Assembly (NCBI GenBank): GCA_027574665.1 | Contig: CM050676.1 | Span: 5,260,157-5,324,156, forward strand | Length of the DNA: 64,000 nucleotides | Reading direction: 5' to 3' | From: Rhynochetos jubatus | Lineage: Eukaryota > Chordata > Aves > Eurypygiformes > Rhynochetidae | Shown: positions 1 through 13,100 of the stretch, in pieces | How positions within the stretch are numbered: position 1 is the stretch's first letter | How the letters are laid out: each line of letters begins with the position of its first letter | Notes under the pieces: generated by a model | Database searches by the model: none | What the model was told of the DNA's origin: nothing | Seen by the model: the letters and a program-made list of their open reading frames with translations, nothing else | Position numbers and translations under genes: made by a program

Positions 1-1020
1 CCCACCCCAGTGCCACAGACCCTGAGACTTTTGGGGAGCTCCTTGGGATGGGCGCTGAGCTCGGCTGCACAAACACCCCCCCTGTCCCCACACTTCGGGC
101 TTGTTCCTGATGAACCTTGCCACATCCTGCCAAGCCCCGGCACAGGGAGCATGGCAGGGGCCAAGAACTCGTGGCTCCCAAGTTCCAAGGCCCTGCCCTA
201 GTAGCAGCTGGAGCGGGAGCTTAAAGCTGTACCTCCTGCTCAGATTTTAAGGGTCTGGAGGAAGAACCTGGGCAAAAGTCATTTCATCCTCGTGCTCAGC
301 ACGAGTGGCACAGCAGCTGTAGGAAACCACTGCCGGCGACAGTGAGATGCTGATGGCTGGGCAGCAGGTACCTGGCACGAGGCTTTGGAGGTGAGCAAGA
401 CACTGAGATCAGTACGTTGTGTCGAGCAGCTGCAAAGAAAACGTCTCTTTTCAGATTAAATCTCTGCTATGGAGCGGAACTGGGGTAAGAAGCCACCATA
501 TGGTAATTCAGGCAATAAATTCAGCTATGTGCTAAACAGAGTGATTCAACTCACCTTCGCTGTCAAACAGCCCGTTAACTCCAGGGATAACGGTCTCCTT
601 CTGGGCAATAAACCGGAAAAGGCAGAAGCCAACACTGCAAGGGGCCAGCAAAAGTCTCTGCACTGCTGAGAGGACAGGAAAAAGAGCTTGGGAGATGGGA
701 CTCGGCACCATCCCCCACACCTCTGCTCTCCACTCCCTTCCTTAGAAACTGAGGATAGTGGCAGCACCTTCAGTAAACTCTCATCAGGCATCTGTAAGAG
801 TACGAACCGCAACGTGCCACTCTCACGCGGGTCCCCAGCACAGAGGATGAGCTTCATCCCTAAATGTGCTGTTTTTTTGAGGGAAAACCAACAAGTGGTG
901 GGAGACTTGGGAGAAAATGAGAGATTTCACCATTTCCCTCTGCCAGATAATGCCGGTTACCTAGGAACAGACACACTTCTCTAATGCGGCCAGTTCTCCT
1001 CATCAAGCACAGGATGAGCA
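1..1020. other. Sequence downstream of SCAMP4, no gene recognised
   Basis: Short open frames on both strands show no family resemblance. Plus-strand AATAAA occurs at about 513 and 606, but nothing upstream in the window supports a plus-strand gene ending here. Confidence 0.4.
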
Positions 1021-3949
1021 TTTATTGTCTTGTGATCAGGAGAAAAACACAAACAGAAACCAGAGCTCCACAAGTGACACGAAACAGCGTACACAAACAC
1101 GCCACGTGATGCTGAACAAAGCCGGGAGCTAGGTCCAGGTTAATGGTGTTAAGACGTCTTAGAAATCTGATGTAAACATTTAAAAACATACAGAGGAGTC
1201 CAAAAAAATAAGCCACAGTAGTTCAGGCAGCGTGTTGAGTCAACTTTCTGGAATTACGGTTTCTGGCATGGAAGAGGATGGAGGGGGATGAGATGGTGGC
1301 TCCCATCCGGAGCATTTCCTTCGAGCTCTGTGGAGATCTCGGGCAGTGACTGCTAACGGGGCGCGATTTCGTGTCCGGCTCCAACCACGTTGGAGGGCAG
1401 GCTCCTAAGTACCCCTTCTCCTCGCTCCAAGTGTTTTCAACGTGACTGAAGGTGGGTGCTTCAAAACAGCCCCCGCACCCCGGGTTATCCACGGGAAAAA
1501 GAAATAATAGAGAAGCAGGACCTGGAGTCCCCAGCCACACTTCTCCTCTTGGTTCCTTTGAACTCTCCAACCTGACACACTTAAAAAAAGACACAAATCG
1601 CTTTTGAAAAATTTGGCAAGAGGCTGAGGGTAGCGAGGAGCAGGGCTCGAGGGAGCGTGGCGCAGGCCTGTACGGTGTTCCGGCTTCCAAGAACAGCCAA
1701 CCTCACGTTCGGCCCCGTTCACCTCCCCTCACTCCCCCGTAGTGCAATCGTATTTCCAGGCAGTTAATCGATTCTGTCATCACTCTGACGGCAAGCGACT
1801 AAGAACACTTCAAATTACACTCGACACGAGACAAAGGCACCTAAAAGCTCGACAACGTGATCGTGTTGTGTTAAGAAGGCTTCAAGCATTTGTACTTACA
1901 AGCGCATCGCACACTCAAGAATAAAACCCCTCGTGTTTGCAGCACCCGAAGAACCCCAGCCCCAGCAGAAGGCCAGTTCTGCAGCAGGGCGTCAGTGTTC
2001 CTTGTAAACAGAAACTCAGGAGCCTCTGCCCCCTGATTCCTGTTTGCTTTCGCTTTGGCCCTAGTACGGGTGTCACGCAGGCGCCAAGCTGTATTTACAG
2101 TACGACACAGGAAAAGTTGTTAGAGCAAACGGAAAGTTCTGCAGGGATGATGGGGAAGGAAGAGTTCTCCTTCGTGAACTGATATTTATTAGATAAGGCA
2201 CATGTAGAGAGTTTTCAAAAGACCACTTGCAGATCAATTCCACCTAGCTAGGACAACCCCCCTGTCCCTTTCCAGGAGCCAATTTTGTTTTCCAGTTACT
2301 CAGTGCGAATTTGGACCGATTCCACTTACACCATACCATCTCTGGCATCCCACCCGCCAGCCTGCCAAGCCGGGCAGGCTCTGGGTTGGACCCACGGGGT
2401 GCCCAACGCCTCCCGAGTCTCCGCAGAGGACCACTGTCCTTCTCAGGGTCATTGGCCCAAACTTTCAGAGCCGAAGACTCGGAACACTCACTCCCTATAA
2501 AAATACTGGGAACTGACCTCCCAGTTATGACAGGTTGAAACAGATCACAGCAGGCTGTTGAGGGAGGAGAAAAAACTGCAGCCGTCGCTGCTTGGATCGC
2601 TGGACACAGGGGAATTGGATGGCTCGGGCTACAGGAGTCCTGATGTGCACACACAGAACAGAGATGAACGACAAGACGGATGCTAGCTCTCAGAGAAAAC
2701 AATCCCTCCCAACAGCTTTCGCCAATTCACGGACAAAGCCAAGAGTCTCTCTCTCCCTGCTCGTACACGGAGTGCTGCCGGCCACAGGGATGCAGCCCAG
2801 GCCAGCAGCTAACATCTGTTACAAGGACTAACAAGCTTTCCTTGGTCTACCACTGCAAAGCGTTTGGATTTCAACTACACCGGCAGAAGGCAGAATTACA
2901 GCAGAATTCCTCCCAAGCCACACTGGGGGCCTGGCACTGAGATCAATAGTTATCTTGCATCCGGCACTGGCTGGGAGCCCAGAAAAAAGGGTGTCCCAAG
3001 AGGGCAAGGTGTGTCCTGCAGGGCATTTCTTGGGTCAGCACAAAACCTGGATGAAAGTGGAAGTCAGACGGCAGAGAGATCTCGTGCTGCCACCTGTACC
3101 GGGGGAATATCACCCAGGCAGCCAGGTCCAAGGCCCAGCGTCAGCCAGCTTATTGACAGTTTCCAGTGGGCTTTGAACCAGGCTTTTAGCAAGCAACCAT
3201 TAACCGAACGAGATGAATCCGCACCTCTGAAGCACACGGATCTGGCAAAAACTTTTGGCAGCAGGGAAAGCAAGACTTCTAGCAGAACAACAGTACTAGC
3301 CAGGCAAGCGAGGACTCTTGTGGACTTCACATCTGAACAACACTCCCCCCAGCAAGCACCCTTACCTAAAAGATTCTTCACCAGCGAGTGCAAGCAAATG
3401 AGGCTGTAGATTTTACAAATACCTTTGATATCACTAGTACCAAATAATTTAGGTGTTGCATTTCCCATTGAGTGAAAAATTCCAGATTATTCATCCGGGA
3501 GAGTAAACACCAGTTGCTACTAACGCTCCAATTGCGCATGTTACGGGTGACTCGGCGGTGTGCTGCGCACGGGATGCGAACTAAGCGGGGAGGCAGGAGG
3601 AGCAATCGCGGTAGTGCTCGTCGTTGTGGGAAATCAAGCCTTTTTTACATATGGTCATGAGAGGGTTCCCTCGAGCAAGGGCAGCGAACAGTTGGTTCCT
3701 CAGTCTGCAACAAGGCAAATACTGGTAACTCAACGCAAACAAAAAGCTTTCTGCTAAGGCCGTGCAGAGCTCCGGAGGTGGCAAGGGCTGACAGCGCGTA
3801 TCTTCTGCGGCCACGAGGAGACAAAAAACAAAAAAGGTCCCCGAGATGACTGGGGTGCTTGGAGGGGGAATGCAAATGATCTTTTTTCAAATAACAATAA
3901 TAAAAAGACCAAAAAGAAGAGAATCCAGGCAGTTTGCAGCTGTTGCTGC
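1021..3949 (-). other. SCAMP4: Probable SCAMP4 3' UTR
   Basis: No coding signal is recognisable here on either strand. Minus-strand AATAAA signals occur at 2190-2185 and 1026-1021. The distal one has a GT-rich stretch downstream, around 1010-995. The moderate GC content with AT-rich patches is typical of an avian 3' UTR. Which signal is used cannot be told from sequence alone. Confidence 0.45.
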
Positions 3950-4126
3950 TTAAGGCCATTGGTTTCCCGGGGGATAGTTGGGCACTGTGGGATACTCTGG
4001 CAGGCTGTTCCCAGAAAAATTGTTGTACTGGGCCTCCCTGCTTGGGGGGTTCCTCCATGTCCCGCTGTTCCACTCGTCCTGAGCTTTCTGAAAGCTTCCA
4101 CCAGCCCCTCGGTAGATTTTATGTAC
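3950..4126 (-). CDS. SCAMP4: SCAMP4 terminal coding exon, residues 172-229
   Basis: The acceptor is tcacttag. It encodes [20 protein letters not shown] and a Tyr/Pro/Asn-rich tail ending GNQWP, then TAA at 3952-3950. A longer open frame across this region in another register is a shadow. Confidence 0.96.
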   Translation of the reverse strand, partial: VHKIYRGAGGSFQKAQDEWNSGTWRNPPSREAQYNNFSGNSLPEYPTVPNYPPGNQWP

Positions 4127-7100
4127 CTAAGTGACAAAAGAGAGAAGAGGAAACTCAGCAACAGGTACCACATCTCTTCCTCACAAGAGCCACAGTCACT
4201 TTGGTACTGTATCATGTATTTGTTTCCCTCTTTGTGAAAAGCAATGCTTCCGAGGAGCAAAAGCACTAAAAATGTAATTATACACTGAGCAGAGGTGCAA
4301 ACAGATACTATCAACCCAACACCTGAACCCATTTCAGCCACGTGTCTGGGATTCGGGTTGGGGTTCCCATGGCAAGGCACTGAACCCAGGCCAGCAGCCT
4401 GAAACCTCTCTAAAACCAGCACTGCTGCTTCAGCAGGGCTTCTCTTCTCTCCTCCTCTGCCACCAGCCAGAAGCTGTCCGGACAGTCCTACCTCCAAATC
4501 CTTCTTTCTACAGAGACCCAAGGACCACTTCTCATCCTGCCACCCAGTCCTCACTGCAGGCTGTCTCGAGATTTACCATCCCTGATCATCCCAATGAGCA
4601 ATGAAGTTTATTTCCAGTGATGTGAAGGAACATCGCCACACGAAATGGTGACAACATCCAGCCCCAGCTGTCTTGTGCTATCTGGATTTGTCCTCTAGAT
4701 ACTCCGAGAGACACCAACTGCCTACACTGGAGCACCTTTAGGAGCAGTGATGGTTTAGCGAACTGCCCGTTTGTTATTGCGAGACAAAGTGCAGGTACTC
4801 CAAGTCAGAGAGACAACCCAAGCACCTACCCTTAAAATGCAGATGAGCATTGCCACTGCTGACATTGTGAACATAATGGCAGGGAACAGCATGAACACAG
4901 CAGCTGCAACGTTGGTGCTAAAGAAGGTAATGGCTGCCAACCATCCGCTGGAAAGAAAGAAACATCATCATTATAGCTCTTTTTTTAAGGTGTACTTATT
5001 ATCAGAAAACTCACACCCAGAAATTACCAGGCAGCTTTAAAGCTCCTGAAAATGAAAAGAACACTGAAGAAAAGGGCCAGAATGAAATGCAGCTCAGGCA
5101 GGTATTTCCCCAGGATCTCTAAAGTCACTTGCCAGCATCCCTCCACGTAGCCCTCGGAACCCGGTCTCAGACCTTCAGGGGACAGCCAGCAGCACAGACT
5201 TTGGGAAGAGAAGACTTATTCCCAAGGTGCGTTCGGTTGTGAGTCTAGAAACCAGAGCTGGGGGCAGGGACCACGAGGGTCCTACGATCTATACTGCGCC
5301 TCTATTCCTCTGATGGCCATAACCAGGCAGGGCAACGGGAAAGCATCAGCAGTTCAGAAAACAAACTGCTACACGGAGTGCGAGGACTTTCTGCTGTTTG
5401 TAGCATCAGCAGGAATTGCTCTCAAGTCTTTAGAGGCAGAAAATTAAAATGCCAAACCATTACAACACAACCAGGGACAGACACTCAAATGCTCCCGTTT
5501 GACAACTCTCACAGTACTTGCTCTATAGGCCAACAGTGAGTCACCATGCACTGCTCACCGTGGGCTGCAAACACTTTGAGGGCAATGCTGAGGGGGGCAG
5601 CTGCATCCTGAAACGGGCTGGTTAAATGCTAAACAGAAATGGATATTGTAGGAAGGTTCTAGAAAGAACAAGCAGGTGAAGGTATCTAACTGTGGCCAAT
5701 ACAGGAACCCTTACGCTAACCAGCAATGGAAACAGAACTGCGTATTCCGAGAGCAGATGTAGTTATGCCATGGAGGGAAACAGAAAGCTTCTTCTGCTCC
5801 ACCATGTACAGACTCCCTCCAGCTTCTCAAGAGTTCACGGCAACAGCCCATAACCTGAAGCTCTCGGGCATGGGAGCTGCGTGCTCAGCAGTTAGACTGT
5901 AGAGGCATCCTGCTTACCAAGCTCCCCATCCGGAGAAACCAATTGCCTGCAGGATCGTGAGAATAAACTGTGCACCAAAGATGAAGAAAAAGGCCATAAA
6001 GTTAAACGAGCTGTCTGACCTGTGAAGGAAGAGAGGAAGTTAGCGGGAGACTGGCACCTCACGTCGCTTCACGCTGCTGACCCCATCACGTACAAACCCT
6101 CCAATGTGGTATCTCAACGAGATCCCTCTACAGCTATGTACTTTGAAGGCCACTCCTCTTTCCCGGGAAGTGAGGGCACGCAGATCCATGACTCACCAGT
6201 GCCTAATCACTTCCAATAAGCATGGCTCTGGCAATTGGTCCACCAAAGTAACTGCACATACGACGACACACGAGGAGAGGTGATCTCCTGCCGAACAGTG
6301 CCAGAACCGTTTCTCTGGCCAAACATGTGATGACAGCACAGCCTGACATCGGTGCAGCTCAGACACTGGGAAGGGGGCACCAGGGGCCCTGACCGCTGGC
6401 AGGAAGACTTTGCCCATATGCTAAAAGTGATCATTCAGCATGAGAATTCCAGCTGGGAATGTCTCAGTGGCTGCTCGTCACCACGCTTACACGCCCACAG
6501 TTAATAATCCAGCGCTGGGACATAACAGGAGGAGAAAGAGCCCCAGGAGAAGTGGGCGGTACCCTGTCTGGGGAAATGCAGAAGAACGCTTTTGCATCAT
6601 TGTGGGCTCCACGTCTTCAGAATGTCTAGGTTGAGAGGGCCCTGAGTATGTGAGGACCTCTCATTTATGCAAGTATAACAGACCGCATGAATACAATCCC
6701 AAACAAAAAGGCTGACCAGATGCGTTCATTGTTCCGCTGTCATGCGTGCACTGGCCATGGCACCGAGTTTTGGCTCTGCCACAGAACACCTTCACCCCAT
6801 TAAACCAGCTACATCGAGGAGCCAGCCTTCCACTGTAAGCCCAGGCACCTCTAGAACTATCACTTTTAATGACAGAAATGATCCCCAGTCCCTCAGGAAC
6901 TCAAAAGACCCACGTTTTACAGAACAGATTTACAAAAACCAGTTGATTATGAGGCAGCTTGGTGCAAAGGGGAATTAACAAAAGAGCTCCTGTCATTCCC
7001 AGCTCCTGCTCAAACCTTCAGAGTATTGAAATGCTTATTATTTTAATGTTTATTAGTCTAATTCTAGCTCCTAATGACTAATGAGGAGATGAGGGAGGCA

Positions 7101-10100
7101 GGACCCCAGGCTCCAGAGAGGTCAATGCTGTAGACCCTGGGTAGTCTGAGACAAGAGGCAACGCCTCCAGCCAGACCCCTGCTGCTCCAACCACGTGTGC
7201 TGGTAGGGTTACCTCCCCTCTTTGAAAAGATGGCCTCAGAGATGCTGTGAAAGAGATCTGCCATCCCCAAGTGTCTTAATGATCCCACCCTTCAAATATC
7301 ACCTCAGAGTACAGCAAATGTGAAAGGAATACTTCTACAGGGACTGCTCACAGTAGTGCCTATCATAATCTAATTAACAACGATTAGGCTTGAAGCTGAG
7401 CCTTCAAACAGACTCTCACAACGACGACCTGAAAGGGCTGGCAGAGTCTTCATTTGACAGGATCCGCGGGAATTAGCAAGGATACACAGAAAAGGTGATT
7501 TCTGATCCAGCGTTCCGGTGCAGATTTGCAACAGCTTGGCCCTCGCGCCAAAGCTCTGCAGCCCATTTAATTTTGGATGCAGGCGTCTGACGAAGGTTTT
7601 ACGAAAGCATCCTCTCAGCACACGATGCCAGTATCGAAGGGCTCCCTCTTCCCAGAACAAGCCTAGCGGGTCTGACCTCGCTTTCTTGACTCATGACTAG
7701 CTGCGATCCCACAAGTGACAGCGCTGCCCCACTGCAGCGCTTTCCAAGCCTCTTCTGCAACTGATGTCAAAGTCAATGATCTCTGGGCTCGCCAGTCTGT
7801 CCCCAGGGCTTCTTCTTTTTTTAACTGCAGAAGTCTTTACACGCAGTAACCTCGGGGACCTTTCAGTATTCAGTTGCATAAACACATACAACAACATTAA
7901 AGAAATAATTAGAAACGGTCCCTGTGTAGCCCAGAGGAGGTCAACGGGGAGGAGTAATTTTTCCCAGACTTCAGGATGGAAACTGCCCTTTGAACAGAGC
8001 TCTGGGCAGCACTCGGCCGTCAGGCTTCTGAACTGGGGAGCGGAAAAAACCCCAGCCCCAGAGGGCAAGAGGTCAGAGCTGGTACTTTGAGATGAATCCA
8101 ACGCAGTGGCCTTCCGTTTCCGTCAGGAACAGTCCCCCCCTCTGCTCCACGATGCCGTCGCTGATGTTTCAAGCACCACTAGTGCATTCAGTTCCCGGCA
8201 TTGTTAGCATACAGAGTGTAAATTCAGAAGAGCATTTAAACAGCTGATTTAGCATGGGCTAACTAGACAGTACCCCCCTGCCAACTCTCATTTCTACCAC
8301 CTGCTTTTGCCATTATCTAAACCAACTCATCACAGAACCTGGTGAATAATCGAAAATCAGAGAATTCCGGCAACAGGGAACGAGAAGGAGCTTCACCTTC
8401 CAAACCCCTGACTGGTGTGCTGGGTCTGCTGGGGACCTGCAGTGGGACACTGGGCAGGTCCCTCCCCTCCTCTGTGCCTCCTCTCCCCGCGTCAGGCTGG
8501 AAACTGCTAGGGCCCTTCCTGGCATTACGCATTAATGTCTGAATGATGCCTCGCGATCCACAGCAAGCACGAGCGATGCAAATGATGATTAATTAAAGCA
8601 AAAATGTAGGATGGCTTTAAATATTTGTGGAGTTGCAGAAGGACTTGCTCCAGGGGACTGCTTTTATCTAAAAAGCAAAGCCGCCAAGCTCTCAAGTATC
8701 TGGAGACAAAAAACCAGACGACTTCTCAAAAACTAACAACTTAATAGTCTTCCATCAAAATAAGCCTCAGTGGAGCTTTATCAAATCAGTATCTGTCTCA
8801 ATGCTCTACGGATATGAGGGTGCTGCTAACCTTGAGATATTTAAGCAAAATATGAATTTCATCCTCACGGAAGTGGCAAACTGCTGCTCACCTCCAACCC
8901 TAGGCAGGTGACCCTCAGTCCCACATCCGGTATGTGGAAGTAGCCACATTCTTCTTCATTTTGAAAGTAAACAGGACATTCAGACATCCAGCCCTTAATC
9001 TTTATCCCAGACAGAGACCCCTCCACAGGGGCACTCCCCAGTAACAACACATCTCTCTCCCAGAGGAAACCAAAACAAAACCCGCCTCGTGGGTTTCTAC
9101 TTACCGAAAGGCTTTGTACGCAGGTCGGAACCAGCAGACGTAGCCGCAGGGACTGAAGAGGATCAGCCAGAGGATGGCCAAACCAAAATTGACCCCATAG
9201 CCTCCTGCGATCCACCAGGCCAGGCACGCAATTATATTCACTACTAGTGTGATGCAGTAAACTGGAAAGAGGGCAGAGGCAAGAACGTGAGGCCGTGCAG
9301 TTTCTTCAGGCAAAAAGGAAACACACAGCCGGTGTTATCACAGGAAGGGTCCACGCTGCGGTGGGAAACTCCAGCCCAGTAACGCAGCTGCTCCAAGCAA
9401 GTCGCGGGTCCCTGCGTGACCCAGGAGCAGCAGCCCAGGCGCATCCGTCTCCAGAGGGAGTGGTGCTGCAGTGGGGTGAGGATTTTGGGACTTGCCAAAG
9501 GATACAGAGCTGGGTAGTATTGGTCACACCAGTTACAAGACTCAGGACAGTATTATTATGAATTATGAACAAGGTTCAATCCCCATTTGTAGCAAAACCA
9601 CCTTTACGAGCAGAGAAGCATGTAAAACACTGCTCTGCACCCAGCCTCAGTATGACTTCGGTCCCTGTGCTCGCTGAGGCTGCCTCAGGAGCCAGCACAG
9701 TGCCTTGCGGGCTCTCTCTCTGCTTCCCTGGGCCTCTAAGGAAGCCTGGAAGTTAGCTTCAGGGCTTGTAAGCGCTGCCTTGAGCAAGGGGATAAGCGAA
9801 CTCCAGTCAGGCTGAGAACATGGGACCACAGGGGTGGCTTAAAGGCCCTTTCGCATCCCTGTTCCTGCCACTTGGATAAAAAGGAGTGGTTGACAAGGGT
9901 CCCCAGAGCACACCAGCGCTGCGCTAAGTAGATGTGCATGAAGTGACACTGCTCCCCCCTTCCCCTGAAGCTCAACACCACTGCAAAGAGGGCTGCACAC
10001 TTCCCAGTGTTCGCAGGCTGAGCTCAGTCCCCATGCCAGGGGCTCCCCGCTTTCCTCCACGCACTCCCCTCAACACCCCAGGGACTCCCTGCGGCTGCCC

Positions 10101-13100
10101 TTGCATCCGTCCGGGCTCTGCCAGCGTTCAAGAGGCTTAGCCCAACTAGAAGCTCCTATTTTGGAAAACAAGTGGTAACTCTTAACAAATTCTGCGGTAG
10201 CGTGTGTCAATTAGCACAGGTGAAGAGAAATGAGAAGGGTCCAAAGAACACAAAAGCCCCTTCGGTAGCACCTGGTGATGAGCTCACAGTACCACTCTGG
10301 ACGCTGATCTCATTTATTCAGTCAGAATTAAATCCCCAAATTTCTCTTCGCCCGTGGCCAGTGACCATGTCCTGCCCATTCCTCGCTTCGCTACGTGCGG
10401 TGGCTCCGTGGCACACCTGCGCGTCACTGGCCTGGTTGGTCCTCTGCTGCCCAACGCCAGTCTGGCCTCTCCCGACTCTTCCCTCCTCTCGGCACAGACC
10501 CACCTGCCTTCAGCCACCCTGGGGGATGCTAAACAACAACACAGTTGGGTGCTTGTAAAATAACACTGACAACAGTCGGGAGACTGCAGCGTGGAGAGCA
10601 TCTGAGCCAGGCTGCTTCTTCGGGCATAAAAAAATCAGTTAAAACCCATTGTTTTACTACAAAGAAAATTTCTTCCGAGCAGCTAACAACAAGGCTTCAC
10701 ACGCAATGGCTCGGGTGTATCAATATTGGGGGAAAGAAAGGATTTTAACTATTTGAATTTATACACTAATTAGCTGTAATTCTCCAGATTTTTATTTTCA
10801 GAAGTCCAACTTCCAAACTTTCTCCAAAAGTTCCTGAATTAGAAACACCCCACCAAGCCAAGAACACCGCTGAAGTTTTAAGGAATTTCTGGTTCTCCCT
10901 GCACGTCAGGTCGGAGCTTGTTCTCCAGCAGTGGGAGCTCTGGTACAGGTTTCCCCTTATCACCGCCCACCTTAATGAAACGTTCACATCCAATTACAGT
11001 AACGAACATTCAACTTTCTACCAACGACTTCCGTGTTTCTGTTTGTAACACTGGCCTTCTGTTGCTTACCACCTTCCCTCCGTATGTGCCTCTCTCCCCA
11101 TCCCGCCCCCCAGACAATCGGGGAGAGCCCAAAAGAAAGCGTGCTGCAGATGGGAATGTAAAACTGCAGGTCTCCTCGGCCGCGTGGACTAGTTGCCCAA
11201 ATGGCTGGCACCTTTCCAGCGTGCCGTTAACTTGAATGAGGGACGCTTTGTGTAGGAAGAGTTGCAGACAAAGGCAGCTTTGCAGCATGCAACATTTAAC
11301 CAGTTCGTCTGAAGGGACAAGCAGTTTCTTCAGGCAAGAAAATTACAGAGCTCATTTCAGCATCTCTGAATAACGGAAGAACAATGGAGTGATAGATTAT
11401 GCTATTATTTATGCACACACATCTCTCTCATGCACACACCCTCTGCATCTGGAATAAAAGCCATGCCACCAAATGCGTATCTGGCAGAAAACAAGCTTTC
11501 CTTCAGTGAGGAGGGTAAATAGGATGACAAGCATTTGGGGGAAAAAAGATAAGCAAGGCAAAAAGATTTTTAATCTCCCAAAGCATTCCCTGTGCTTCTC
11601 TAGGCCTGCCACACTATTTTTCATCCGATTCCATTCCTTGGAGAAGAATGGTGGATTATCATTACTGGCTTTTGAAAGGCTAAGCCAGACAGCAGAAGCG
11701 CCGAGCCAGGAGGTCTGTTCATACAGAACGGCAGCAAACCACCGGCTGCGAGCAAGAGGATCAGCGCCCTTCTGCAGCAGGATGGCGACGTTCTGCGGGC
11801 TACGGAGAGCTAAGGAAGGGACAGCTACACCTAGAAGACACTGCTTTGACTGGGAAGGGAAATCTGCAGGTGGCACAGACAACGGTGCATTTTAGCCATC
11901 CTGTACAAGGTGGGGAGACAGGCAGCAAGCATACAGGCTGCATTCATTTCCTTGCCTAGAATTCTCCTCTTCTTAGTTTAGGTGAATTGGGAATTACTTT
12001 AAGAGGGCTATTTTGGGGAGTAAAACATCGCTTGACCTTAATAAAGGTATCGAATGGGTCTACTTTTTTACTCTTCGAATGTACTAACGGACTCTTCTAG
12101 CACTGATACTCTCTCCTTTCTGCAACAGCAGCTCTGCAGCAAAGCAGCCTAACATTTAGGCAAAAAGTTATGTTACAGGATTCCAAGATGAATCATTGTT
12201 TTTCACCAACGAATTGCAATCAAAACTTTCAAGTATGTAAGTCACCAAGATCTACGTTTTTTCACTACACACATACATTTTCCCAGCACAGGTTTCTTGT
12301 TCAACTTACAGATCCACACGTGGTAGATTCTCTTCACCAGAGACTGATAATCGATGGGAATTTCATCAGCAAAATTCTGGTAGAAACATGGTTTCAGAGG
12401 GATAAACTTGGGGAGCGGTGGGAAGTTATTCACCTTTTCTACAATGCAAGACACAGATATTAGCTGAAAGCAGAAACATTCTCATACGGCTGAGCAAGTG
12501 TAACACCCCCCACGCTGGCCCAACGCACACCCGTGGGCACCTAGGGCGACAGGAAAGGGAAAACCATCGCCAGCTCCGGCTCTTCACGTTACTGCGGCAC
12601 GTTCATCCTCACCCTGGGCACCGAACACTTGGTGCTCCGCCCTCGGCAGCTGACACGACGTTTAAACTGGCACATGCAAGGCTCAGAGCGAGGAACGGAG
12701 ACGAGCTAATGGATTCGATACCTTTACACATCAACGTAAAGGTGTGGGAAAGGAGTTGTAAGACATAAAACCTTAAAGTAAGCTCCAGGATGAGGTTCCT
12801 CTGGAGAAGGGGGAGGCCAGCAACGCCTGGGGGAAAGGGGCTGCACTGAGGTTTCCAGACACAACCTCTCAGAAAACCAAAGCAGGCGGAAAGGCTGGTG
12901 GTTGTCCAGACAAGCAGGTTTACCTTCAGACACAGCTCTGAGGATGGAGGCTGGCTGGCACGCAGAGCGGGCCTTAGGGCCTGCAGTAGACGTGTCCCTG
13001 CGACAGTAAGGAAGGTGCCTTTGGGAAGCATCTCTCAAACTGGAATTCAGTTCTCAGATGTCACCCAGTTCGGGGAAAGCAAGTCAGACATCAGGGGTGA

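Noticed and set aside
1223-3468. Several 130-180 codon open frames in the SCAMP4 3' region
   Set aside because: No family resemblance, overlapping on both strands, and consistent with 3' UTR.
3754-4554. 266-codon minus-strand open frame overlapping the SCAMP4 last exon
   Set aside because: Wrong register. The spliced SCAMP4 frame through 4126-3950 matches the family to its last residue.
12242-12454. Start codon at 12454 ([10 protein letters not shown]) for SCAMP4
   Set aside because: It lies upstream of the acceptor at 12440-12439, inside the intron. The 15185 ATG with its donor gives the family N terminus MAEK.
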